64,000 bases of DNA from Denitrificimonas caeni DSM 24390 (GTDB lineage: Bacteria; Pseudomonadota; Gammaproteobacteria; Pseudomonadales; Pseudomonadaceae): contig NZ_ATXQ01000003.1 of NCBI RefSeq assembly GCF_000421765.1, positions 62,001 to 126,000 on the forward strand, read 5' to 3'. The notes below the pieces were generated by a model that saw only the letters and a program-made list of their open reading frames with translations, did not search any database and had not been told where the DNA came from. A program made the translations under genes and the position numbers. Below, one piece after another: positions 55,800 to 64,000 of the stretch. Positions within the stretch are counted from its first letter, which is position 1. Each line of letters starts with the position of its first letter.

Positions 55800-56141
55800 T
55801 CTTACTCCTTAATGCCGCCAACGTCACAAGCAGGACGTGTTTTTGTGCACGGCGATGTCGCGCGACTCAACAAGGCCAGCAAGATTGACCCTGAGAGTGC
55901 ATAAAAAGAATTGCTGCTAAGGCATGCAGAGCGCAGCACTTTAGGTGCTCGCTACAAGTCGCCAAAATGATTGAGGAAGTAAAATCCCGCAGCGATAAGC
56001 CGGTCAAATGACCGGAAGAGGCGCAAATACTGCCTGTTTATTGTATTTGCGGCAGCTAGAAACAATAACATCAATCAGACTAATAACAAAATCCTCGTAC
56101 AGGCAGAGACGCGCAGCTAAACAGTACGGGGCATCCGAGTG
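55800..56141. other. Intergenic region upstream of the symporter
   Basis: About 340 bases without a convincing gene. Contains the palindrome at 56000-56015 and the probable symporter promoter. Short ORFs here have no ribosome site or recognisable product. Confidence 0.6.
56000..56015. promoter_or_regulatory. Operator-like inverted repeat CCGGTCA-N2-TGACCGG
   Basis: Perfect 7-bp arms separated by AA, 200 bases upstream of the symporter start. Short, GC-rich and tightly spaced, as for a dimeric repressor such as GntR or TetR type; no T run follows, so it is not a terminator. The end of the EamA gene is 127 bases away. Confidence 0.5.
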
Positions 56142-57050
56142 TTACTTGCCCGCCCAGACAGGGCGCGTCCAGCGCTCAGAGAGAAGCACCCCAAATAAGG
56201 TCAAACCGCCACCCAAGGCATGGTAAAGGGCAAGTTGCTCAGACAGCACTAACGCGGCAATGATGATTGTAAGGATCGGCATCAAATTAAAAAACACTGC
56301 CGTGCGACTCGGCCCTAAGGAACGCACCGCACGCATCCACGCCAAAGGCGCTGCGATTGAAGCAAAAACGCAAGCAAATAACACCAGCGGTAGATTTGCA
56401 CTGTTTAAACCCGTTTTTTCCGAAAAATAGAACAGCGGAAACAATACGACAATCGCCACTAATATCTGTAAATAGAGTAGCTGCAACGCAGGAATTTCCA
56501 TCTGCCAGTACTTCAACAAAGTGCTGTACAGCGCATAGGCTAGGGTCGCTATCAACATCATCGCATCGCCCATGTTAATGCCTTGTTGCAGGAGACTGGC
56601 CAAATTGCCATGACTAACCACCAACAGCACGCCTAAAAACGAACATATTGCGCCAACTATTGCCCCCATGGTTAGGCGTTGCCCTAAAGCAATAATGGCC
56701 ATACCTAAAGACATCATCGGCATCAGCGATAAAATAATGCCCATATTGGTCGCTGAGGTTTTTGGCGCAGCAAAGTAGGCAAGGCTTTGATAAATCGCCA
56801 TGCCCAACACACCCAGCACACCTATTTTCAACAGATGTGGACGAATACTGGCCCAGTTGCGGATCACCGAACGCAATATAAACGGCGTAAACAACACCCC
56901 AGCAAACAACCAGCGATAAAATCCGACCTCAGCAGGAAAAATCACGCCAACGGTCATTTTATTCACCACGGTATTGGCCGACCAAAACAATACTGCCAGC
57001 AATGGGAAAGCGTACTGCACGTTAAGCATCCTTTTAAATGGGTGCGCCAT
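56142..57050 (-). CDS. EamA/DMT family transporter
   Basis: 302 residues (start taken at ATG 57050; a GTG two codons earlier is in frame, and ATG 57029 is possible). Ten membrane helices in two EamA repeats: WSANTVVNKMTVGVIFPAEVGFYRW in the first, ALYSTLLKYWQMEIPALQLLYLQ in the second. Likely exports amino acids or metabolites. Divergent from an araC-type gene that probably regulates it. Confidence 0.88.
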   Translation of the reverse strand: MAHPFKRMLNVQYAFPLLAVLFWSANTVVNKMTVGVIFPAEVGFYRWLFAGVLFTPFILRSVIRNWASIRPHLLKIGVLGVLGMAIYQSLAYFAAPKTSATNMGIILSLMPMMSLGMAIIALGQRLTMGAIVGAICSFLGVLLVVSHGNLASLLQQGINMGDAMMLIATLAYALYSTLLKYWQMEIPALQLLYLQILVAIVVLFPLFYFSEKTGLNSANLPLVLFACVFASIAAPLAWMRAVRSLGPSRTAVFFNLMPILTIIIAALVLSEQLALYHALGGGLTLFGVLLSERWTRPVWAGK

Positions 57051-57117
57051 TATCACCCTGTCTGAATAAATGACTATACTGATTTTCAGTCACTCAACCA
57101 CAGATCGCAGACAACCG

Positions 57118-57915
57118 ATGAGCCAAAGCACAAAAAACTATCTGAGCATCCCAGAGTTTGCTGAACTGCCAGCACCCTTGTTCTTTCGCTACGATGAGTT
57201 TGCTGCGCACAGCCATGCCCATCCCCATCGCCATCCTTGGGGTCAACTCAATTACAGTGCGCACGGGGTAATGCAGCTAGAAGTTGCAGGTCAGCGTTTT
57301 ATCTCGCCACCCAGCTATGGCATTTGGATACCACCACACGCTATACACAGCGCTTATAATCGCCACAGTATCGTGTATCGCTCGGTCTATCTTGATCTAA
57401 GCTTGTGCGCTGACTTACCGCAGCAAGCCTGTAGCGTGGTGATGAATGATATTTTAAAAGCCATTCTCAACAACTTCGCTGAGCGTGATGTGCAAATTCC
57501 ACAGAGTGCGGCTGACCTGCGCTTAGGTGAGGTCCTGGTTGATCAGTTGCACGCTGCAGCGATTGAACACAGCTACCTGCCCTATGCCAGCAGTACGCAA
57601 ACCTCTTTTGTCGTAGATAGCTTACGTGCCGAACCCGGCAATGCAGACACCCTCGCACAATGGGCTGAACGTGTGTTTGTTAGCGAGCGCACTTTAGCCC
57701 GTCAGTTTATCCGTGAAACCGGTATCAGCTTCGGCGAATGGCGCCAGCGTTTACGCTTTTTGGCGGCTATTGAGCAACTGGAGACGCAGCAATCAATTAA
57801 AGAAATTGCTTTTTATTTGGGCTACAGCAGCCCTAGTGCTTTTATCAGTATGTTCCAGCGTCATGCGCAGTGCACGCCAGAGCAGTATCGCCGCCAACGT
57901 CATAGCGAGCACTAG
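57118..57915 (+). CDS. AraC family transcriptional regulator with cupin sensor domain
   Basis: 265 residues from ATG 57118 (an upstream ATG at 57070 is in frame; neither has a good ribosome site). N-terminal cupin with HSHAHPHRHPWGQL, YGIWIPPHAIHSAY; C-terminal double helix-turn-helix with SERTLARQFIRETGISFGEWRQRLRF and IAFYLGYSSPSAFISMFQR. Likely controls the divergent EamA gene in response to a small ligand bound by the cupin. Confidence 0.9.
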   Translation: MSQSTKNYLSIPEFAELPAPLFFRYDEFAAHSHAHPHRHPWGQLNYSAHGVMQLEVAGQRFISPPSYGIWIPPHAIHSAYNRHSIVYRSVYLDLSLCADLPQQACSVVMNDILKAILNNFAERDVQIPQSAADLRLGEVLVDQLHAAAIEHSYLPYASSTQTSFVVDSLRAEPGNADTLAQWAERVFVSERTLARQFIRETGISFGEWRQRLRFLAAIEQLETQQSIKEIAFYLGYSSPSAFISMFQRHAQCTPEQYRRQRHSEH

Positions 57916-57971
57916 CCATCCTTATTATTGGCAGCGTCCTGCAGTTCCAAACTACAAAACCTAGCCAATAA

Positions 57972-58005
57972 AAAACGGCTGGAGCAGCGCGCTACCAGCC
58001 GTTTT
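57972..58005. terminator. Bidirectional intrinsic terminator
   Basis: 11-bp stem AAAACGGCTGG (57972-57982) and complement (57995-58005), 12-base loop, A and T flanks, between convergent araC and dctM genes. Confidence 0.92.
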
Positions 58006-58037
58006 ATTAACATGACCGAGTCCAGTGACCGCAGCGC

Positions 58038-59318
58038 TTACATGCCTAGCAAGTTTGGTAAGCCCATCGAGATACTCGGCACATAAGTTATCAGTACCAA
58101 GAAGCCCAGCAAGATCATCAACCACGGCATTGCCGCTTTAATTACTTCCGACAAGGGCATACCGGTTACTGCGGAGGTGACAAACAAGTTGAGCCCCACC
58201 GGCGGTGTGATCAATCCGATCTCCATATTCACCACCATGATGATACCGAGGTGAATTGGATCAATGCCTAACTGCACAGCAATAGGGAAGAGAATCGGCG
58301 CCAAAATCAAGATAATGGCCGAAGGTTCCATAAAGGCACCGGCAATCAGCAGAACAATATTGACCACTAGCAGGAACATCCACGGCTGCAGACCTGCTTC
58401 CAAGACCATTGCGGTAATTTGTTGCGGTATTTGCTCTGTCGTTAACACGTGCGCAAACAGCATGGCGTTGGCGATAATGAACATCAGCATAATAGTGAGC
58501 TTGGCTGACTCCAGAATCACTTTTGGTGCTTCTGTGATGCGCATGTCTTTATAGACAAATAAGGCAATAAAAGCTGAATACACTGCGGCCACTGCCGCCG
58601 CCTCTGTGGGGGTAAACATGCCTGAGTAAATACCACCCAAGATGATCACCATCAGCAACAAGCCCCACACCGCTTTACGTGCAGCACTTAACCATTCACG
58701 AAAGCTTGCACGTGGCAATGCCGGCAAGTTTTTCTTCACTGCAATGATGTAAATAGCCACCATCAATACCAATCCGAGCAAGATACCTGGCACAACACCG
58801 GCCATAAACAAGGTGCCAACCGAGGTTTCCGTCGCGGCGGCATAGACAACCATCACCACCGATGGCGGAATCAAAATACCTAGCGTACCGGCATTGGTGA
58901 CAATCCCTGCAGCAAAGGCTTGCGGATAACCTGAGCGAACCATACCGGCAATCGCAATCGAGCCAACAGCCGCGACTGTAGCAGGGCTAGAACCTGATAA
59001 TGCCGCGAACAGCATGCACGCCAATACCGCACCAATCGCCAAGCCACCACGGATATGTCCAACCGAGGCATTAGCAAAGTCAATTAAGCGCCGCGCTACT
59101 CCGCCGGTAGTCATAAAAGAGCCGGCCAGTAGGAAGAATGGAATCGCCAGCAAGGTGTAATGCTCACTGGTTTCAAACAACTTAATTGCTAACGAGCGTA
59201 CCGAGTCAGGGCTGAATAAAATAATGGTCACCGAGCCGGCTAAACCCAGTGATGCGGCAACCGGAACCCCGATAAACATTAAGAGAAACAAAGCTAGAAA
59301 CAAAAATAGAATAGTCAT
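58038..59318 (-). CDS. dctM: C4-dicarboxylate TRAP transporter large permease DctM
   Basis: 426 residues, about 12 membrane helices, with family motifs GVPVAASLGLAGS, ALSGSSPATVAAVGS and NMEIGLITPPVGLNLFV. Forms the elevator-type channel with DctQ. Its start overlaps the dctQ stop by one base (TAATG). Confidence 0.95.
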   Translation of the reverse strand: MTILFLFLALFLLMFIGVPVAASLGLAGSVTIILFSPDSVRSLAIKLFETSEHYTLLAIPFFLLAGSFMTTGGVARRLIDFANASVGHIRGGLAIGAVLACMLFAALSGSSPATVAAVGSIAIAGMVRSGYPQAFAAGIVTNAGTLGILIPPSVVMVVYAAATETSVGTLFMAGVVPGILLGLVLMVAIYIIAVKKNLPALPRASFREWLSAARKAVWGLLLMVIILGGIYSGMFTPTEAAAVAAVYSAFIALFVYKDMRITEAPKVILESAKLTIMLMFIIANAMLFAHVLTTEQIPQQITAMVLEAGLQPWMFLLVVNIVLLIAGAFMEPSAIILILAPILFPIAVQLGIDPIHLGIIMVVNMEIGLITPPVGLNLFVTSAVTGMPLSEVIKAAMPWLMILLGFLVLITYVPSISMGLPNLLGM

Positions 59319-59959
59319 TATTTAGACTCCTCTGTTTCTGTCAGCTTCATCGCATCAGCAGCTTCATCAGCCAAGCCTAAGCCAACTTGTTGGTGACGAA
59401 TAATTCTCACGAAAATCTCAGCAAAACGAATAAATACCATGGTAAAACCAATCGGCACAATCACACCGATATGCCATTGCTTAACGCCAAAATGGCCTAA
59501 ATCATCGGCACCAATCGAAGCCTGCATTAAAGTGCTGATCCACTCAAAACTAGCCACACTTAATAGCGCTGCATAGCCAAGGCAGAAGAGGCAAGCGATG
59601 ATTGCAATAATGCGCTGCGTTGGCCGCGAGGTAAGTTTAACTAACGCGTCAACACCGATATGCCCACCAATACGCACGCCGTAAGCTAAACCAAAGAAAA
59701 TCAACCAAGCGAACAATGCTTTAGTTAAGGCATTACTCCAAGTCATGGTTTGCACGATATCTAAAACAAAATCGCCAATACTGTAAAAAAACTCAGACAC
59801 GCCTTCTGAGCGTTCTGAAAAATACGCAGCCACACTGTAAAACAAGGTGTAAAGGTTATTCAAAATCACATAAACAAAGGTTACTAACGTCATCGCCGTT
59901 AGCAGAAAAACTATAAAACCTTCCTCAAAGCGATCCCAAATCAGGCGTATAGCGTTCAT
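59318..59959 (-). CDS. dctQ: C4-dicarboxylate TRAP transporter small permease DctQ
   Basis: 213 residues from ATG 59959 with GGGGGA ribosome site; the ORF is open further upstream to the dctP stop but has no support there. Four membrane helices; RIGGHIGVDALVKL and FIRFAEIFVRI. At 213 residues it is within the larger DctQ sizes. Bridges DctP docking and DctM. Confidence 0.93.
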   Translation of the reverse strand: MNAIRLIWDRFEEGFIVFLLTAMTLVTFVYVILNNLYTLFYSVAAYFSERSEGVSEFFYSIGDFVLDIVQTMTWSNALTKALFAWLIFFGLAYGVRIGGHIGVDALVKLTSRPTQRIIAIIACLFCLGYAALLSVASFEWISTLMQASIGADDLGHFGVKQWHIGVIVPIGFTMVFIRFAEIFVRIIRHQQVGLGLADEAADAMKLTETEESK

Positions 59960-60011
59960 AAATATTTCCCCCGAAACGGATAGCAAAACATCAGCCTGCA
60001 AGGTCGTGTCG

Positions 60012-60043
60012 ATCTCCGTACAACTCTTAGGCTGTACGGAGAT
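60012..60043 (-). promoter_or_regulatory. Stable hairpin between dctP and dctQ
   Basis: Perfect 11-bp stem (60012-60022 ATCTCCGTACA and 60033-60043), loop of 10, starting a few bases after the dctP stop. No T run follows on the minus strand, so it is more likely a 3'-end protector of dctP mRNA than a terminator. Confidence 0.65.
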
Positions 60044-60051
60044 GCACGGCA

Positions 60052-61056
<1,005 letters not shown>

Positions 61057-61136
61057 TTACTTTGAATAGTCAGTGCCGCACAGTGCGACATATAGGGTTT
61101 TACCGTACGAGTCAGCCTCATACGTCCCATACATAA

Positions 61137-61152
61137 CGCAAATTACATACCT
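61137..61152 (-). promoter_or_regulatory. Putative sigma-54 promoter of dctP
   Basis: On the minus strand AGGTATG-TAAT-TTGCG, with the essential GG (61151-61150) and GC (61139-61138) exactly 10 bases apart and TTGC complete; the -24 block departs from TGGCACG at three positions. Predicted start near 61126, giving a leader of about 80 bases. DctD, encoded just upstream, is a sigma-54 activator. Confidence 0.6.
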
Positions 61153-61166
61153 AAACATAGCGTTCA

Positions 61167-61178
61167 CGACTAAAGTCG
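61167..61178. repeat. Inverted repeat CGACT-AA-AGTCG near the dctP promoter
   Basis: Perfect 5-bp arms, 15 bases upstream of the proposed -24 box. Could be part of an activator site, though DctD sites are usually farther away. Confidence 0.35.
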
Positions 61179-61244
61179 ATGATCCACAGGGAAATGAGCT
61201 TTAAATAGCAGTGTCAGACAGGCGGTAAAAATATATTTACACAG

Positions 61245-61268
61245 GCTCTGGCGGAAAGCCGCCAGAGC
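61245..61268 (-). terminator. Hairpin ending the dctBD transcript
   Basis: 10-bp stem GCTCTGGCGG (61245-61254) and complement (61259-61268), touching the dctD stop codon, followed on the minus strand by a U-rich stretch (TATATTTTT about 14 bases on). Probably separates dctBD from dctPQM transcription. Confidence 0.6.
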
Positions 61269-62647
61269 TATTCGCTGAGCGGCGAGTTTTCGCCAGCACC
61301 AGAAAAACTTAAACCATATTTGCGCAACTTATCGTGCAAGGTTTTGCGCGGTAGCTGTAAAGCTTCTGCGACTTCACGCAGAGACTGATGTGGATTGAGC
61401 AGTTCTCTGGCGATCAAACTGCGCTCATAGGCGTCTACCTGCTCATTTAAAGGCAGATCATCTGCTGCGATGCCTGCAGTTGCGAGCGCCGGACTGATTG
61501 CCAAATCCAGCCCTAGAGCAAAACGCTCTGCAGCATTCTGCAATTCACGCACATTGCCCGGCCACTCATGGCCTAATAATAATGCTCGTGTGACTGGGGT
61601 TAATGTCGGTTCAGGAATAGCGTGTTTGTCACTGGCAGCACTAACAAAGTACTGAAACAGCGGCAAAACATCCTCGCTACGCTGGCGTAAAGGGGGAATA
61701 TTAATCTGTGCGACATTCAACCGATAATACAAATCGGCACGAAAACGTCCTGCATCAGCCGCGTCTAATAAGTTTTCTTTACTTGCAGCAATGACACGGA
61801 TATCCAAGGGAATCAGTTGATTCGAGCCAACACGTTCAACCACCCGCTCTTGCAGTAAGCGCAGTAATTTAACCTGTATATCGAGGCTCATGCTCTCTAT
61901 TTCATCAAGAAACAGCGTCCCACCATTGGCATATTCAAACTTACCAATACGGCGCTTTTGCGCGCCGGTAAAAGCGCCGCTTTCATGGCCAAATAATTCA
62001 CTTTCAATCACTGACTCTGCCAACGCCCCAGCATTGATCGCTACAAAAGGAGCATCGCGACGTGCTGATAAATCATGCAAAGCACGCGCCACGACTTCTT
62101 TCCCACTACCAGTTTCACCTAAAATAAGCACGTCAGCTTGGATCGTTGCCAATGCACTCACCTGTTCACGCAAACGCTGCACGCTCGGTGAATGCCCCAA
62201 CAAGCGCTCTCCCAATACACGCTGTTCGCTCAAAGCCAAGCGTAGTGAGCGGTTTTCCAGAACTAAACGCCGCACTGCCAAGGCTCGTCGTACACTATCA
62301 AGCAGCAACTCGCTGGCAAAAGGCTTTTGTAAAAAATCATAGGCGCCAATGCGCATTGCTTGTACTGCTAACGGCACATCCGCGTGCCCCGTAATCAGAA
62401 TCACCGGCAATTGCCCATCCAGATTCTGCAGCTGCTCTAAGAGCGCCAGCCCATTCATACCAGGCATACGAATATCAGTGACTAATACGCCGGGCCACTG
62501 CGCCGGCACAGCTTCAACTATACCTTCAGCGCTGTCGTATGCTTGCACGCGCAAGCCTGCCAAATCAAAGGTTTGCGACAATGCCGTGCGCAAATGGATG
62601 TCATCATCCAGCAGTAGCACATCGGTTTCATGACTGATCTGTATCAT
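61268..62647 (-). CDS. dctD: Sigma-54-dependent response regulator DctD
   Basis: 459 residues. Receiver with DDD near 14-16 and phospho-acceptor Asp58 (VTDIRMPGMNG), AAA+ domain with Walker A GETGSGKE, sigma-54 contact motif GAFTGAQ, Walker B GGTLFLDEI, and a Fis-type HTH at the end (LREVAEALQLPRKTLHDKL). Activates the dctP promoter when C4-dicarboxylates are sensed. Overlaps dctB by 4 bases. Confidence 0.94.
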   Translation of the reverse strand: MIQISHETDVLLLDDDIHLRTALSQTFDLAGLRVQAYDSAEGIVEAVPAQWPGVLVTDIRMPGMNGLALLEQLQNLDGQLPVILITGHADVPLAVQAMRIGAYDFLQKPFASELLLDSVRRALAVRRLVLENRSLRLALSEQRVLGERLLGHSPSVQRLREQVSALATIQADVLILGETGSGKEVVARALHDLSARRDAPFVAINAGALAESVIESELFGHESGAFTGAQKRRIGKFEYANGGTLFLDEIESMSLDIQVKLLRLLQERVVERVGSNQLIPLDIRVIAASKENLLDAADAGRFRADLYYRLNVAQINIPPLRQRSEDVLPLFQYFVSAASDKHAIPEPTLTPVTRALLLGHEWPGNVRELQNAAERFALGLDLAISPALATAGIAADDLPLNEQVDAYERSLIARELLNPHQSLREVAEALQLPRKTLHDKLRKYGLSFSGAGENSPLSE

Positions 62648-64000
62648 TCAAAACGATCCTCGTTCGAGCGCAAATTCACCGATGATGGAATCTCGCGTAA
62701 ATAGAGCGTGACTTGCGCACCGCCGTCAGGGTGATTGGCTAGCAGTAAACGTCCTTGTAAGGCTTTCATCAAGGTTGCACAAATTGCCAAACCAAGTCCT
62801 AATCCGCGGGCACTGGTCTTTGTGGTGTAAAAAGGCTCACAGGCTTGCGGCAAAGCCTCGGCACTAAAGCCCGGGCCATTATCATGTAAAACCAAGACCA
62901 CCCAACCATCTTGCACCTGGGTGTTAAGCCAAATCCGCCGTGGTGTCGCCCTTTCACTGAGGGCATCCAAGGCATTACTGATGAGATTACTCAAAACTTG
63001 GCGCAAACGCGTTTCTCCCGCCTCAACCCATAAAGTCGCGTCAGGAATATCGCGAATAATTTCCACCTGCAAGCTGCGTTGCCGGTTCGCAGTGAGCGCC
63101 AAGGCATCATCGATCGCTGGCTGTAACGCCACATGCTCAGAGGCTAAACGGTCACGGCGAGCAAATGCGCGTAAATGACTAATGATCGAGGCCATCCGCT
63201 CAGTCAACTGTGCAATTAAATCTAAATTATTGCGCACCTCAAGCGTGCGCTGCTGATCCAGTAAGATTTTTGCGTTATCGGTGTAGCTACGAATGGCTGC
63301 CAAAGGCTGATTCAACTCATGACTGATACTGGCCGACATCACCCCCAAAGCAGACAGTTTTCCCGCCTGTACCAGCTCATCCTGGGCGCGCACTAAGTCT
63401 TGCTGAGCAGACTCGCGCTCTAACACCTCTTGTTTAAGACGGCTATTAAGGGTTTGTAAGTCTTGGGTACGGGTGCGCACACTCTCTTCCAGCACCGCTT
63501 TGGCATGTGTATCCATCGCAATGCGCTCAAGGTAATGCCTGCGCCGCTGCATTAATAAGCCCAAAACTAATAACACAGCGAGCAACGAAGCCGTCACTAC
63601 CGCCATAGCGGTGCGCACGGGCTCATTGATTAAGCTTTGCGGAGTTAAAACGCTAACCTTCCAGCCGATTTCATCCAGCGGCTTTTCTAAAACCAGCCAG
63701 TCTTGCGGTTTGAGGCTGATCCTGTTGGGATGAATAGAGGTATAGGGTTGATGCTCGGCAACGCTCCGTTGTTCTTGTTCAGTCAGTTGACGCGTCGCTG
63801 TGAAGCGCCAATCCGCGTGGGAAGTTAGAATCACCACGCCATTCTTATCAGTCACCACTAACTGCTCAGGAGTCTGCCCCCATAGTCTTTCAGTAAAATC
63901 CAGATCAACTTTCACCACAATTACGCCAATCACTACACCATCGGCATACACCGCGCTGCCAAAGTAATAACCGCGTTTAAATGAGGTATTACCTAAACCA
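62644..64000 (-). CDS. dctB: Sensor histidine kinase DctB, C-terminal part (runs off right edge)
   Basis: About 452 residues are visible; the frame stays open to the window end (GNTSFKRGYYFGSAVYADG at the edge), so the N-terminal membrane helix and most of the first sensor lobe lie outside. Visible: second part of the periplasmic double-PAS sensor, membrane helix (VRTAMAVVTASLLAVLLVLGLL), coiled coil, phosphoacceptor His in SISHELNQPLAAIRSY, and ATPase boxes NLISNALDAL, LHDNGPGFS and GLGLGLAI. Partner of DctD. Confidence 0.93.
   Translation of the reverse strand, partial: GLGNTSFKRGYYFGSAVYADGVVIGVIVVKVDLDFTERLWGQTPEQLVVTDKNGVVILTSHADWRFTATRQLTEQEQRSVAEHQPYTSIHPNRISLKPQDWLVLEKPLDEIGWKVSVLTPQSLINEPVRTAMAVVTASLLAVLLVLGLLMQRRRHYLERIAMDTHAKAVLEESVRTRTQDLQTLNSRLKQEVLERESAQQDLVRAQDELVQAGKLSALGVMSASISHELNQPLAAIRSYTDNAKILLDQQRTLEVRNNLDLIAQLTERMASIISHLRAFARRDRLASEHVALQPAIDDALALTANRQRSLQVEIIRDIPDATLWVEAGETRLRQVLSNLISNALDALSERATPRRIWLNTQVQDGWVVLVLHDNGPGFSAEALPQACEPFYTTKTSARGLGLGLAICATLMKALQGRLLLANHPDGGAQVTLYLREIPSSVNLRSNEDRFE

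Noticed and set aside
56008-56226. 72-codon plus-strand frame upstream of the symporter
   Set aside because: Overlaps the end of the EamA gene antisense, no ribosome site and no recognisable product.
61061-61080. Possible sigma-54 promoter (GGCACTGACTATTCA on the minus strand) close to dctP
   Set aside because: The -12 element lacks GC and the start would fall on the ribosome site of dctP; the site at 61137-61152 is better placed.

Overview
The window reads as chromosomal DNA of a low-GC member of the Pseudomonadaceae. Protein sequences and gene order are Pseudomonas-like throughout: colRS-warAB, spuDEFGH, aguBA, pilTU, the proC to mtgA block, bifA-sodB, the rpsU-dnaG-rpoD block and dctBD-dctPQM. 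Base composition looks near 48 percent GC, much lower than typical Pseudomonas, so a lineage such as Thiopseudomonas/Oblitimonas or a relative is my best guess (inference; 16S or ANI would decide). I see no prophage, insertion sequence, CRISPR array or integron. The window is mostly core genome, and the interesting points are gene losses, small genes and regulatory structures.

Layout. 1-313: start of a chemotaxis receptor gene that runs off the left edge. 611-3001: a periplasmic penicillin-acylase-type Ntn hydrolase. 3047-12173: an envelope-modification island around the ColRS metal/envelope-stress two-component system, with an upstream divergent operon (LTA-synthase-like sulfatase, PAP2 phosphatase, dual-specificity phosphatase) and downstream warA, warB and a second LTA-synthase-like enzyme. 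Sequences matching the published ColR box lie before the divergent operon and, less well, before warA. 12255-19828: polyamine module, with uptake genes spuDEFGH on the minus strand and agmatine-to-putrescine genes aguBA on the plus strand. 19863-21099: cytochrome c' facing a cytochrome b561. 21112-23329: pilT-pilU twitching ATPases. 23470-31867: a plus-strand run (small ORF, proC, yggT, yggU, dynamin-like GTPase, metX, metW, DUF4426, rdgB, hemW, DUF3392). 31915-36508: DUF1329, trmB, thiG, thiS, DUF423 and mtgA. 36512-43170: bifA, sodB, an ArgO/LysE exporter, cytochrome c5, alanine racemase and dadA. 43228-50466: folK, folB, plsY, tsaD, the rpsU-dnaG-rpoD macromolecular synthesis genes and a CAU tRNA. 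50836-53912: PepSY, DUF2271 and a PepSY-flavodoxin-reductase fusion behind a PmrA-like direct repeat. 54001-57915: a sodium:solute symporter with a 43-residue partner, an EamA exporter and a divergent AraC regulator. 58038-64000: the dctPQM C4-dicarboxylate TRAP transporter and its DctBD two-component system, cut by the right edge.

Themes. (1) Envelope homeostasis: ColRS probably controls its flanking lipid/LPS-modifying enzymes. (2) Polyamines: the catabolic genes and aguR that I remember from the P. aeruginosa locus are absent, leaving uptake plus synthesis, suggesting polyamines are used as building blocks. (3) Binding-protein genes are separated from their transporter genes by mRNA hairpins in both spu and dct, fitting higher output of the periplasmic binding protein. 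(4) Two departures from the remembered PA0378-PA0396 gene order: yggS is missing between pilT and proC, with a 62-codon ORF in its place, and a stand-alone dynamin-like GTPase sits between yggU and metX. No wholly new multi-gene system stands out. The best candidates for something undescribed are the dynamin-like protein, the small ORF coupled to proC, the metX start-codon hairpin and the PepSY/DUF2271/flavoreductase operon.
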